Positions 33,605-42,022 of a stretch of DNA of 64,000 bases are shown here, piece after piece (the first letter of the stretch is position 1; each line of letters begins with the position of its first letter). Made by a program: the position numbers and the translations under genes. Source of the DNA: Myxococcales bacterium. Its GTDB lineage: Bacteria; Myxococcota_A; Polyangia; Polyangiales; Polyangiaceae. Location: contig JACRDA010000053.1 of assembly GCA_016212965.1 (NCBI GenBank), forward strand, positions 1 through 64,000, written 5' to 3'. The notes under the pieces were generated by a model. The model ran no database searches, had not been told where the DNA came from, and worked only from the letters and a program-made list of their open reading frames with translations.

Positions 33605-34234
33605 ATGGGGACAGCAGACGACGTGTGGGAGTTCTGGTTCGGCGCGCCCGCCACCGACGAGGCGGCGCTCAAGAAGAAGCTCAAGCGCTGGTACCTGGGC
33701 GGGACGGACGAGGACGCGCTCATCCGCGCGCGCTTCGGCGCGGACGTCGAGCGCGCGCTCGCGGGCGAGCTCGACGCCTGGGCGGCGACGCCGCGCGGGC
33801 TCGTGGCCCTCGTCATCCTGCTGGATCAGATGCCGCGCTCGGTGTTCCGCGACGGGCCGCGCGCCTTCGCGGGGGACGCGCGCGCCCAGAAGCTCGTCGT
33901 CGCGGCGCTAGCCGCCGGGGTCGAGGCCGAGCTGTCCTTCGAGGAGCGGCAGTTCCTGCTCATGCCGCTGCTCCACGCCGAGGACGTCGGGCTGCTCGAG
34001 CGCTTCGGGCGCGAGGTCGTGCGCCACGTCGCGGCGGCGCCCGCGTGGGCGCAGAGGATGCTCGGCGCCGGCACCGAGCAGGCCGACAAGTACCTCGAGG
34101 TCGTGCGGCGCTTCGGGCGCTTCCCGCACCGCAACGCCGCCCTCGGGCGTGCGTCGACGCCGGAGGAGCTCGAGTTCCTCGTGGGGTGGAAGGAGCGCGC
34201 GCGCCCGCAGGCCGTGGCCGAGCTCGAGGGCTGA
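33605..34234 (+). CDS. DUF924 family protein
   Basis: 209 residues from ATG 33605 (an ATG four codons upstream is possible). The family signature is clear: DDVWEFWFG at the start, then RWYLGG, LVILLDQMPRSVFRD, RAFAGDARAQKLV, EERQFLLMPLLHAED, and YLEVVRRFGRFPHRNAALGR. The fold is all-alpha, TPR-like. DUF924 proteins are widespread, cytosolic and of unknown function. The gene starts 49 bases after the T6SS island and is probably a separate unit. Confidence 0.9.
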   Translation: MGTADDVWEFWFGAPATDEAALKKKLKRWYLGGTDEDALIRARFGADVERALAGELDAWAATPRGLVALVILLDQMPRSVFRDGPRAFAGDARAQKLVVAALAAGVEAELSFEERQFLLMPLLHAEDVGLLERFGREVVRHVAAAPAWAQRMLGAGTEQADKYLEVVRRFGRFPHRNAALGRASTPEELEFLVGWKERARPQAVAELEG

Positions 34235-34249
34235 ACGCCCGCTTGCGTT

Positions 34250-34273
34250 GTTCTGTAACAGATGTTACACAAC
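34250..34273. promoter_or_regulatory. 24-bp dyad operator, likely TetR-type
   Basis: Arms GTTCTGTAAC (34250-34259) and GTTACACAAC (34264-34273) are complementary at 9 of 10 positions with a 4-base spacer; the core TGTAAC-AGAT-GTTACA is perfect. It is AT-rich in an otherwise very GC-rich region, 38 bases before the start of an operon that ends with a TetR-family gene. Autoregulation by that TetR is the simplest reading. Confidence 0.7.
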
Positions 34274-34310
34274 GTCCGTTCGCGGTCGCGCGAGCGAATG
34301 GAGGCAGGCC

Positions 34311-35540
34311 ATGTCGAAGGTCGTCGTGCTGGGTGGCTCGGGTGGGATCGGCAGCGTCGCCACGCGCGCGCTCGTGGCGCTCGAGGCCTTCGACGAGGTC
34401 GTGGTCGCGGATCTCCGCGCCGACGAGGCGGCGCGGGTCGCGGCCTCGGTCGGGCGCGACGGGGGCGTGCGCGTCTCGGCGCTCGCGGTCGACGCGACGA
34501 GCGAGGCGTCGCTCGCGCAGGCGCTCGCGGGCGCGACCGTGGCGCTCAACTGCGTCGGGCCGTTCTACCGCTTCGGCCCGCCCGTCCTCGCCGCGGCCCT
34601 GCGCGCCCGGGTCGACTACGTGGACGTGTGCGACGATCTCGCCCCCACGCGCCAGATGCTCGAGCTCGACGGGGCCGCGAGGGAGGCCGGCGTGTCGGCG
34701 CTCCTCGGCATGGGCAACTCGCCGGGGCTCGCCAACGTGTTCGTGCGGCTCTGCAAGGACCTCTTGCTCGACGCCGTCCTCGAGGTCGACATCCTGCACA
34801 TCCACGGCGGCGAGCCCGAGGAGGGACCGGCCGTCGTCAAGCACCGCATCCACGCCATGGTGAACGACATCCCGCTCTTTCTCGACGGGAAGTTCGTGAC
34901 CGTGCGCCAGCTCGAGCCGAGCGGGCGCGCGCACGTCGTCGAGAGCGACTTTCGCCATGTGGGGCGCTACCCGGTGTACCCGTATCCGCACCCCGAGACG
35001 ATCACCCTGCCGCGCTTCATCCCGGGCCTGCGGCGCGCGACCAACCTCGGCGTCATCTTTCCGCTGTCGTACTTCGAGCTCACGCAGGAGATGGTGCGCG
35101 TCGGGGCGTGCGTCGAGACACCGCTCCGGGTCGGCGACGCGGAGGTCGTACCGCTCGACTTCTCGGTGGCGCACATCCTCGGGCGGCGGCCCGAGCTCCT
35201 GCGCGCGGCGGGCGTCACGGGACCGGCCGGCTGCCTCAAGGTCGTCGTGTCGGGACAGAAGGCGGGCAAGCGCCAGTCCTACGTCTTCCAGCTGTCCTCG
35301 ACCTCGGTCGGTGCGGGCGAGGGCACGGGCATCCCCGCGGCCGTCGGCGCCGCGATGATGGGCCGCGGCAAGATCACGGCGAAGGGCGTGTTCCCGCCGG
35401 AGGCGGCGGTCGATCCCATCGAGATGATGTCGCTCGCGCTCTCGGTCTCGAAGAAGCTCGGCGCCGGGAGCAGCGACTCGGTGCTCGTCGAGAGCATCGA
35501 CGAGGCGGGCGCGAAGAAGACGCTGCCCCTCGCCTTCTGA
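34311..35540 (+). CDS. saccharopine dehydrogenase-like NAD(P)-binding protein
   Basis: 409 residues from ATG 34311, with GGAGG six bases upstream. The N-terminal Rossmann motif GGSGGIG (residues 8-14) and the block NCVGPFYRFGPPVLAAAL then YVDVCDD are typical of the saccharopine dehydrogenase/reductase superfamily. The C-terminal half is a substrate domain including GMGNSPGLANVFVR. True saccharopine dehydrogenase activity is not implied; many members act on unknown carbonyl or imine substrates. It is the first gene of an operator-controlled operon with an FGGY kinase and a TetR regulator, suggesting catabolism of a small metabolite. Confidence 0.85.
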   Translation: MSKVVVLGGSGGIGSVATRALVALEAFDEVVVADLRADEAARVAASVGRDGGVRVSALAVDATSEASLAQALAGATVALNCVGPFYRFGPPVLAAALRARVDYVDVCDDLAPTRQMLELDGAAREAGVSALLGMGNSPGLANVFVRLCKDLLLDAVLEVDILHIHGGEPEEGPAVVKHRIHAMVNDIPLFLDGKFVTVRQLEPSGRAHVVESDFRHVGRYPVYPYPHPETITLPRFIPGLRRATNLGVIFPLSYFELTQEMVRVGACVETPLRVGDAEVVPLDFSVAHILGRRPELLRAAGVTGPAGCLKVVVSGQKAGKRQSYVFQLSSTSVGAGEGTGIPAAVGAAMMGRGKITAKGVFPPEAAVDPIEMMSLALSVSKKLGAGSSDSVLVESIDEAGAKKTLPLAF

Positions 35541-35560
35541 GCGGAGCCCGGGGGGCCGCG

Positions 35561-37063
35561 ATGGCGTTCTTCATCGGACACGATCTCGGCACGGGCGCCG
35601 ACAAGGCCGTCCTCGTCGACGCGCGCGGCCGGCTGCTCGCCGAGCACGTGGCGAGCTACCCCTTGCACCACCCCGAGCCGGGCTGGGCCGAGCAGGACGC
35701 GGAGGACTGGTGGCGCGCCGTGTGCGCCGCCACGCGCGCCGTGCTCGCGAAGGCGGGCCTCGCGCCCTCCGAGGTCGCGGGCCTCGCGTTCGCGGGGCAA
35801 ATGCTGTCGCTCGCGGCGCTCCGGGCCGACGGCTCGCCCACGCGCCGGCCCATCGTGTGGATGGACGGCCGCGCCGGCGCGCAGGCGCGGCGCCTCGTGC
35901 GGCGCTTCGGCGGCGAGCGCATCCTCTTCCTCCTCGCCGGCGGCGCGCCGACGGGCAAGGACCTCGTCGCCAAGATCGCGTGGCTGGCCGAGCACGAGCC
36001 CGACGTGTACCGCGAGACGGCGTTCTTCACGGACGCCACCGGCTACCTCGTCGCGCGCGCCACGGGCGAGGTGCGCATCGATCCCACGGCCGCGGGCGCG
36101 ACGGGCATGCTCGATCTCAAGACGCGGCGCTGGTCGCGTCTGCTCGCGGGGCTGACGAGCTTCCCGCTCGACAAGATGCCGCCCCTCGTCGCCTCGACCG
36201 CCGTCGCGGGGCACGTCACGGCGCGCGCGGCCGAGGAGCTCGGCCTCGCGGCCGGCACGCCGGTCGCGATGGGCATGGCGGACGTCCCGAGCGCCGCCGT
36301 GGGCTCGGGCGCCGTCCTCTCGGGTGACGCGCACGTCTACCTCGGCACCTCGGCGTGGATCGGCGTCGCGGTCGACAAGCCGCGTCACGTGCCGCGCGCC
36401 GGCATCGCCTCGGTGCCCTCCGCGGCGCCGACGGGCTGCCTCGTCGTCGGCGAGAGCGAGACCGCCGGGGCGTGCCGCGCCTGGTTCGCGGCCGCGATCG
36501 GCACCGGCGCCGAGGACGCGTCGCTCGACGCGCTCGCGGCGCGCGCCGAGCCGGGCTCGCGCGGCCTTTTGTTCCTGCCCTGGATGTTCGGCGAGCGCTC
36601 CCCGGTGCCCGACCACCGCGTGCGCGGCGCCTTCGTCAACCTGTCGCTCGAGCACGAGCGGCGCCACCTGATGCGCGCCGTCTACGAGGGCGTGGCGCTC
36701 AACCTGCGCTGGATCCTCGAGGCGTGCGCCGGCGCGGGCGAGCCCTGCCCGACCCTGCGGGCCATCGGCGGCGGCGCGCAGAGCGATCTCTGGCTGCAGA
36801 TCCTCGCCGACGTCACGGAGCGCCCCATCGAGCGCGTCGCCGAGCCGCACCGCGCGGGTGCCATCGGGTGCGCGCTCGTCGCGGCCGTCGCGACGGGCGC
36901 TCTCCGCGACATCGCCGCGATCCGGGACACGGTGCGCATCGAGCGACGCTTCGTGCCCGAGCGCGCGCACGCCGCCGTCTACCGCGAGGCCTTCGCGGTG
37001 TTTCGCGAGCTCCACGGGCCGCTGTCGCGCGCCGGGCGCCTGCTCGAGGGGCGGGCACGGTGA
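35561..37063 (+). CDS. FGGY-family carbohydrate kinase (xylulokinase-like)
   Basis: 500 residues from ATG 35561. Residues 6-12 (GHDLGTG) form the first phosphate-binding motif. PGWAEQDAEDWWRA, GLAFAGQM, and RPIVWMDGRA are typical FGGY/XylB sequences, and the ATPase core includes HVYLGTSAWIGV and the adenosine motif AIGGGAQSDLWLQILADV. It should phosphorylate a polyol or ketose with ATP in the cytoplasm; the exact sugar cannot be told. It follows the dehydrogenase gene by 20 bases and overlaps the TetR gene start (GTGA), so all three are co-expressed. Confidence 0.9.
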   Translation: MAFFIGHDLGTGADKAVLVDARGRLLAEHVASYPLHHPEPGWAEQDAEDWWRAVCAATRAVLAKAGLAPSEVAGLAFAGQMLSLAALRADGSPTRRPIVWMDGRAGAQARRLVRRFGGERILFLLAGGAPTGKDLVAKIAWLAEHEPDVYRETAFFTDATGYLVARATGEVRIDPTAAGATGMLDLKTRRWSRLLAGLTSFPLDKMPPLVASTAVAGHVTARAAEELGLAAGTPVAMGMADVPSAAVGSGAVLSGDAHVYLGTSAWIGVAVDKPRHVPRAGIASVPSAAPTGCLVVGESETAGACRAWFAAAIGTGAEDASLDALAARAEPGSRGLLFLPWMFGERSPVPDHRVRGAFVNLSLEHERRHLMRAVYEGVALNLRWILEACAGAGEPCPTLRAIGGGAQSDLWLQILADVTERPIERVAEPHRAGAIGCALVAAVATGALRDIAAIRDTVRIERRFVPERAHAAVYREAFAVFRELHGPLSRAGRLLEGRAR

Positions 37064-37797
37064 AGGCGGCCCGGCCGAGCGCGCGCGCGGGCACGAAGCG
37101 CGCGGGCACGAAGCGCGGGGCCGCGCGCCAGGTGCGGGGCGAGGCGAAGCGCCGCGCCGTGCTCGAGGCGACCCTGCGCCTGCTCGCGCGCGAGGGCCCG
37201 CGCGGCGTGACCCATCGCGCTGTCGCCACCGAGGCCGGCACCTCGCTGCGCGCGACGACGTACTACTTCACCTCGCGCGAGGAGCTCCTCACCGAGGCCC
37301 TGCGCCACTACGCCGCGACGGCCATCGCGCGCTTCGACGCCATCCGCGCCCCGCTCGCCGCCGACGTCGCCACGCCCGTCGCGGCGGCCGCGGATCTGCT
37401 CGCGGCAACCGTTCTCAGCGACGTGGTCGACGACCGCGCGGGCCTCGTGGCCGAGTACGAGCTCGTGCTCGAGGTCGGACGCAACGCTGCGCTCGAGCCC
37501 GTGTACCGCGCCTGGCAGGCGAAGCTCGAGACCCTGCTCGCGGGCTACGCCGCGCTGCTCGGCTCCGGCGACCCGGCTCTCGACGCGCGCCTCGTCCTCG
37601 CCACGCTGCGCGGCCTCGAGCTCGAGGCGCTCGCCCGCCCGAGCGAGCGCCCGAGCCGGCGCGACCTCCGCGCCCTCTTCGCGCGGCTGCTCGGCGGGCT
37701 GCGGGCGACGGGACGAGCGGCTCAGACGGCCGCCGCCGTGAGCCGCACGAGCGTGACCTCGGGCGGCGAGCCGAGGCGCAGGGGCGGACCCCAGTAG
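37060..37797 (+). CDS. TetR-family transcriptional regulator
   Basis: 245 residues from GTG 37060, which overlaps the kinase stop. A basic tail (about 25 residues) precedes the TetR DNA-binding domain: RRAVLEATLRLLAREGPRGV, THRAVATEAGTSLRATTYYF, then TSREELLTEAL, the usual helix-turn-helix and Tyr-Phe-Lys-like YYF turn. The C-terminal ligand domain is variable. The dyad at 34250-34273 upstream of the operon is the likely binding site. Its last 76 bases overlap the 3' end of the convergent metallophosphoesterase gene, so the C-terminus may be extended relative to homologs. Confidence 0.88.
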   Translation: MKAARPSARAGTKRAGTKRGAARQVRGEAKRRAVLEATLRLLAREGPRGVTHRAVATEAGTSLRATTYYFTSREELLTEALRHYAATAIARFDAIRAPLAADVATPVAAAADLLAATVLSDVVDDRAGLVAEYELVLEVGRNAALEPVYRAWQAKLETLLAGYAALLGSGDPALDARLVLATLRGLELEALARPSERPSRRDLRALFARLLGGLRATGRAAQTAAAVSRTSVTSGGEPRRRGGPQ

Positions 37798-38900
37798 CCG
37801 GTGCCGCGGTTCACGTAGACCCAGAGGTCGCCGAGACGGCCCAGGCCCGCGACGAACGGGTGCACGAGGCCCGCGACCAGCGTGAAGGGGAAGAACTGCC
37901 CGCCGTGGGTGTGGCCGGAAAGCTGGAGATCGTAGCCGGCGCGCGCCGCCGCGTAACAGGTCTTCGGCTGGTGGGCGAGCAGGATCCGGGCGTCAGAGGG
38001 CGGCGCACCGGCGAGCGCGCGTACCGGGTCGCAGGCGTGCTCGGCGGCGAAACGGCGCCCGTGCTCGTCGGTCGTGCCCGCCACGACGAGCCGCGCCGCG
38101 CCGCGCTCGATGACGACGTGCTCGTTCATGAGCACCCGGAGGCCGAAATCGGGCAGCGCGCGCACCCAGGCCTCGACGTCCCAGTAGTACTCGTGGTTGC
38201 CGGTCACGAAGAGCACGCCGTCGGGGGCGTGGAGCTCGCGCAGCGGCTCGAGCTCGGGCGACAGCTCGGGCACGTGTCCGTCGACCATGTCACCCGTGAT
38301 GGCGATGAGATCGGGCGCGAGCTCGCCGACCGCGTCGACGACCGTCTGCAGGAAGCCGCGGCGGATGGTGAGCCCGATGTGGAGATCGCTCACCTGCGCG
38401 ATGCGGTACCCCTCGAGCTCGGGCGGCAGGCCGCGGATCGGCACCGACACCTCAACGACCCGGGGCCGGCCGCGCGCCTCGGCGACGCCCACCCCGCCGA
38501 GCACGGCCGAGACGCCGACGATACCGGCATTGGTGCTCTTGGCGAGGAAGCGCCGGCGATCGTGATCCACCACGGGCGCGGCCCGCCGGCGTACGAAGCG
38601 GACGAGGCGCCGGGCGCCGAGGCTCGAGACGCGCAGGATGTCGCGCACGAGCAACAGGGGCGTGACGAGCCCGAACATGCCGAGCACGAGGTAGCGGCCC
38701 CAGTCGAACAGGTAGAGGCTGGTCGTGCCGATGGCCCGCTGGAGCGCCATGCCGAGGAGCTGCGCGAGCCACAGGAGCGCGACGCCGATCCACACGAGCA
38801 CGCGCGTGCGCCGCGAGATCTCGAGCGGCGCGAGCAAGCTCCCCGCGACGTAGAGATGCAAGAGGGCGGTGAAGATACCGCCGAAGACGGCAAACGACAT
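37722..38900 (-). CDS. membrane-anchored metallophosphoesterase (YkuE/YaeI-like)
   Basis: 392 residues. The N-terminal ~110 residues contain three or four transmembrane helices (FGGIFTALLHLYVAG, VLVWIGVALLWLAQLLG, YLVLGMFGLVTPLLLV), then a linker with RRRFLAKSTNAGIVGVSAVL. The calcineurin-like phosphoesterase domain has QVSDLHIG, ITGDMVDGH, VTGNHEYYW and SGHTHGGQF, all metal-ligand motifs. Related YkuE/YaeI proteins hydrolyse lipid-linked phosphoesters such as UDP-diacylglucosamine or lipid pyrophosphates; the substrate here is unknown. It is convergent with, and overlaps by 76 bases, the TetR gene. Confidence 0.9.
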   Translation of the reverse strand: MSFAVFGGIFTALLHLYVAGSLLAPLEISRRTRVLVWIGVALLWLAQLLGMALQRAIGTTSLYLFDWGRYLVLGMFGLVTPLLLVRDILRVSSLGARRLVRFVRRRAAPVVDHDRRRFLAKSTNAGIVGVSAVLGGVGVAEARGRPRVVEVSVPIRGLPPELEGYRIAQVSDLHIGLTIRRGFLQTVVDAVGELAPDLIAITGDMVDGHVPELSPELEPLRELHAPDGVLFVTGNHEYYWDVEAWVRALPDFGLRVLMNEHVVIERGAARLVVAGTTDEHGRRFAAEHACDPVRALAGAPPSDARILLAHQPKTCYAAARAGYDLQLSGHTHGGQFFPFTLVAGLVHPFVAGLGRLGDLWVYVNRGTGYWGPPLRLGSPPEVTLVRLTAAAV

Positions 38901-39008
38901 GTGCAGCGGGTCCCCGAGCCCCGTGAACCATACGGTGCCGGCCGCGGACCGGCACGGGCTTTCGGCCGCCCGACGGCGCCGCGGCCGACCGACGTCGCGT
39001 GACCGGTG

Positions 39009-40001
39009 CTAGCCCGCCGCGATCGTGCGGCGGATCCCCTCGGCGAGGTCGATCGCCGGTCGGTAGCCGAGCTCGCGCGTCGCCTTGCCGTGGCTGAAGT
39101 AGTGGTGGGTCGTCAGGTAGCGGATGGCGAAGCGCGTGAGGCTCTCCTCGCTCGTCGGAATGCCGCGCGCGGCGTCGAGCGCCTCGCGCACCGCCGCCGC
39201 GCCGTAGGCGATCGCGTACGGCACGCGGTAGCGGGGGCGCGGATAGCCGAGGCCGTCGAGCAGCCGGCCGACGAACTCCCAGAACGCGAGGGGCTCGCCG
39301 TTCGTCACGAAGTACGCCTGGCCGCGCGCCACGCCGGCCCCGCCGAGATGCTCCGCGGCGCGGAGCAGCGCGTCGACCAGGTTGTCGACGTACGTGAAGT
39401 CGGAGAGCTTGTCGCGGCTGCCGACGTAGGCCTTGAGCTTGCCGCTCTTCGCGCGGCCCACGACGGCGGGGAAGAAGCGCCGATCGCCCGGACCGAAGAC
39501 CACGTGGGGACGGATGGCGCAGGTGTGCACGCCGCCCTGCCCGCTCGCCTCCAGCACCTCGCGCTCGGCCTGCGCCTTGGTCTCGGCGTAGGGTGCGTGG
39601 AACGAGCGCGGGTACGGCAAGCTCTCGTCGCCGCCCTCGATGTCCTTGCCGTCGTACACCACCGAGGCGCTCGAGACGTAGACCAGCCGCGCGACGCAAG
39701 CGCTGCGGCACGCCGCGAGCACGTTGCGCGTGCCGCCCACGTTGATGGCGGCGACCTCCTCGGAGCCGTGACCGCGCGTCTGCACGCGCGAAGCGGCGTG
39801 GAACACGACGTCGGCACCCTCGCAGGCGCGCTCGACCACGGCCCTGTCGCGCAGATCGCCCGTCACGAGCGTCACCCCTTCGGCTGGAGCGCCGGGCGGC
39901 GCCACGACGTCGAGCGCCGTGACGAGGTCGCCGCGCGCCGCAAGCGTGCGCGTGAGGTGCAGACCGACGAAACCGCTACTTCCCGTGACCACGGCACGCA
40001 T
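39009..40001 (-). CDS. NAD-dependent epimerase/dehydratase (3-beta-HSD-like)
   Basis: 330 residues from ATG 40001. Extended short-chain dehydrogenase features: GSSGFVG at 7-13, YVSSASVVYDG with the active-site serine region, YAETK for the catalytic Tyr/Lys, and DFTYVDNLVDALLRA. The C-terminal part (FVGRLLDGLGYPRPRYRVPY, GYRPAIDLAEGIRRTI) resembles 3-beta-hydroxysteroid dehydrogenase/isomerase or sterol C4-decarboxylase proteins. Some myxobacteria make sterols, so a lipid or sterol role is conceivable. Its start overlaps by one base the stop of the related gene upstream, so they form an operon of two paralogs. Confidence 0.85.
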   Translation of the reverse strand: MRAVVTGSSGFVGLHLTRTLAARGDLVTALDVVAPPGAPAEGVTLVTGDLRDRAVVERACEGADVVFHAASRVQTRGHGSEEVAAINVGGTRNVLAACRSACVARLVYVSSASVVYDGKDIEGGDESLPYPRSFHAPYAETKAQAEREVLEASGQGGVHTCAIRPHVVFGPGDRRFFPAVVGRAKSGKLKAYVGSRDKLSDFTYVDNLVDALLRAAEHLGGAGVARGQAYFVTNGEPLAFWEFVGRLLDGLGYPRPRYRVPYAIAYGAAAVREALDAARGIPTSEESLTRFAIRYLTTHHYFSHGKATRELGYRPAIDLAEGIRRTIAAG

Positions 40002-40987
40002 CAGCGAGCCCTCCTCTGCGGCGCGAGCAAGCCTTGCGCCTCGAACCACGCGTAGGCGTCGGCGAGCGTCGTCTCGATCGGACGCGGCCGGTGTCCGAGC
40101 ACGGAGCCGGCGCGCGCGTCGAGCGGACGCGGCCGGTCCTGCAGTTGCTCGAGCGAGCCGCGCGTGAAGAGCGGGTCGTGTCCGAGCCCACGCAGCACCG
40201 TCGCGACCGCGGGCGCGAAGGCGCTCGCCAGCGCGCGCGGCACGCGGAAGGGGGGCGGCGCAACGCCGGCCGCGCGGCAGGCGAGCACGGCGAGCTCCGC
40301 GAGGGGCAGCCAGTGTCCGCCGATGACGTAGCGCTCGCCGCGCACGCCGACGCGCGCCGCCGCCATGGCCGCGAGCGCCACGTCGCGCACGTCGACCCAG
40401 GACTGGCCGCCGGCGACCGTGGCGGGGAGCCGCCGGCGCGCGAGCCAGAGCAGCACGCGCCCCATGTACGAGGGCTTGTGGTCGGGCGGGCCCACGACCG
40501 CGCAGGGGCTCACGACCACCGCGTCGAGGTCGGTCGCGGCGCCCTCGAGCACGACGCGCTCCGCGTCCACCTTGGAGCGATCGTAGGCGAGCCCCTGACG
40601 CGGGCCGTCGGGAAAGCGGCGCAGCTCGCGCCCGTCCTCGCCGAGTGCCTGCGCGGTCGAGAAGTGGACGAGGCGCCGCACGCCGGCGCCGCGACAGGCG
40701 TCGACGACGTGGCGCGTGCCGCACACGTTGACCGCGTCGGCGGCGGCGTCGGGGCCCACCTCGAGCGAGATCTGAGCGGCCGCGTGGTAGACGACCTCGG
40801 CGCCGCGGAAGGCGCGGCCCAGGCCCTCGCGATCCGCCACGTCCACGCGCACGACCTCCACGTCGAGGCCGGCGAGTGGCCGCACGTCGCTGCGGACGAG
40901 CGCGCGCACGCTGGCGCCCTCCGCCAGGAGCGCCCGGACGAGCGCCCCACCGACGTGCCCCGAGGCTCCCGTCACGACCACCGCCAT
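40001..40987 (-). CDS. NAD-dependent epimerase/dehydratase, second paralog
   Basis: 328 residues from ATG 40987; the longer frame start is rejected because MAVVVTGASGHVG gives the Rossmann strand at once. GASGHVG near residue 7, VYHAAAQISL, FSTAQALGEDG, and YDRSK mark an extended SDR. WVDVRDVALAAMAAARVG and RYVIGGHWLPLAEL follow, as in dihydroflavonol-4-reductase or 3-beta-HSD-like enzymes. It is the first gene of the pair with the epimerase at 39009-40001 (TGATG overlap). Substrate unknown. Confidence 0.85.
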   Translation of the reverse strand: MAVVVTGASGHVGGALVRALLAEGASVRALVRSDVRPLAGLDVEVVRVDVADREGLGRAFRGAEVVYHAAAQISLEVGPDAAADAVNVCGTRHVVDACRGAGVRRLVHFSTAQALGEDGRELRRFPDGPRQGLAYDRSKVDAERVVLEGAATDLDAVVVSPCAVVGPPDHKPSYMGRVLLWLARRRLPATVAGGQSWVDVRDVALAAMAAARVGVRGERYVIGGHWLPLAELAVLACRAAGVAPPPFRVPRALASAFAPAVATVLRGLGHDPLFTRGSLEQLQDRPRPLDARAGSVLGHRPRPIETTLADAYAWFEAQGLLAPQRRAR

Positions 40988-41011
40988 CGCGCCTCTGCTA
41001 GCACGGGCGGA

Positions 41012-41043
41012 CACGAGTGCGCGACTGAAGGAACGCACTCGTG
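41012..41043. promoter_or_regulatory. 10-bp perfect dyad in a divergent intergenic region
   Basis: CACGAGTGCG (41012-41021) and CGCACTCGTG (41034-41043) are exact inverted repeats with a 12-base spacer. A second nested pair TAGCAC (40999-41004) and GTGCTA (41041-41046) is also present. It lies between the divergent epimerase operon and the 95-residue gene. It may be an operator for both or an RNA hairpin in the leader of the plus-strand gene. Confidence 0.5.
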
Positions 41044-41094
41044 CTAAAAGGGTGGACCCGGGCCGTTGGGATGCGGCTCGCTTGGCACGATCAT

Positions 41095-41101
41095 GAGGAG
41101 G
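41095..41101 (+). promoter_or_regulatory. ribosome binding site GAGGAGG
   Basis: A strong GAGGAGG five bases before GTG 41107 fixes the start of the small gene and excludes the 22 upstream codons of the frame, which overlap the dyad. Confidence 0.75.
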
Positions 41102-41106
41102 ACGGA

Positions 41107-41394
41107 GTGGCGATCTCGACGTTGATGCAGTTCGAGGCGGTGCTGGGTGACGTGACGAAGCTGTTCGACAAGATCAGCCACGCCTCGGGCGTGGGCCCCA
41201 AGTTCGAAGAGGCGCGCCGCTCCTTCCACGAGGTCGTGCGCACGCTGAAGAACAAAGAGAAGATGACGAAGCTCCAGGCCACGAAGTTCACCAAGGCCTG
41301 CGAGGTGTTCATCAGCGAGTACGGTCACGCCGAGGACCTCTGCAACAAGCTCTACGACCTGCAGGATTACCTCGAGTACAACCCGCCGGCCTGA
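41107..41394 (+). CDS. small helical protein of unknown function
   Basis: 95 residues from GTG 41107. It is almost entirely helical and highly charged: TLMQFEAVLGDVTKLFDKIS, FEEARRSFHEVVRTLKNKEK, KLQATKFTKACEVFISEYGH, and EDLCNKLYDLQDYLEY. Lysine use is higher than in neighbouring proteins. No known family comes to mind. The strong ribosome site suggests high translation. It could be a small regulator or structural protein; nothing seen decides this. Confidence 0.75.
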   Translation: MAISTLMQFEAVLGDVTKLFDKISHASGVGPKFEEARRSFHEVVRTLKNKEKMTKLQATKFTKACEVFISEYGHAEDLCNKLYDLQDYLEYNPPA

Positions 41395-41425
41395 GCCGCG
41401 GGCGGCGCGGGCGCTCGCGGCGCGG

Positions 41426-41932
41426 TCAGCCCCGCTCGGTGGGAGCTGCCGACGCGAGCGCCAAGAGCGGAGCGTCGGAGAGCCGGAGCACCGTCCAGCC
41501 GGGGACGGGCGCTGCACCGAGACGGCGATAGAAGCGCAGGGCCTCCTCGTTCCAATCGAGGACGCTCCACTCGAAGCGCGCGCAGTCGCGGGCGACGGCG
41601 ATCGCTGCGAGCGCGCGCATGAGCGCCAGGCCCACCCCCGCGCGGCGCGCTGCGGGCGCGACGAACAGGTCCTCGAGGTGGAGCACCCGCCGACCGCGCC
41701 ACGTCGAGTAGGCGAAGAAGTAGAGGGCGAAGCCGAGCGCCTCGGCCCCGCGCTCGCACAAGAGGCATTCGAAGGGCGGCGCGGGCTCGGCTAGCTGCGC
41801 GCGCAGCGTCGCCACGTCCACCTCGACCGCGCCGGGCTCCCGCTCGAACGCCGCCAGGGCGCGGATGAAGCCGAGCACGGTGGCGGCGTCGGCCGCGGTG
41901 GCGGGACGGATCCGGGGCTCGGTCGCGCGCAT
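41426..41932 (-). CDS. GNAT family N-acetyltransferase
   Basis: 168 residues from ATG 41932, with a GAGGCG site nearby (an ATG nine codons upstream is possible). The GNAT fold is clear: IRPATAADAATVLGFIRALA, LYFFAYSTWRGRRVLHLEDL then FVAPAARRAGVGLALM, which carries the acetyl-CoA loop RRAGVG, and FEWSVLDWNEEALRFYRRLG. The last segment is typical of spermidine/diamine-acetyltransferase-like members, so a polyamine or amino-acid amine is a possible acceptor. It is convergent with the 95-residue gene and divergent from ppk1. Confidence 0.9.
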   Translation of the reverse strand: MRATEPRIRPATAADAATVLGFIRALAAFEREPGAVEVDVATLRAQLAEPAPPFECLLCERGAEALGFALYFFAYSTWRGRRVLHLEDLFVAPAARRAGVGLALMRALAAIAVARDCARFEWSVLDWNEEALRFYRRLGAAPVPGWTVLRLSDAPLLALASAAPTERG

Positions 41933-42022
41933 GGGCTTCGCCTCGAGGTGGCCTCGCATTGCAGCAGGTTTCGTGGCGCTTGTCTCCTCGGGGGCCGACC
42001 CGAGGTGGTATCGTCCCGGGCC

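Noticed and set aside
41041-41106. Start of the small helical gene at 41041
   Set aside because: It would overlap the 41012-41043 dyad and lacks a ribosome site; GTG 41107 has a strong GAGGAGG.
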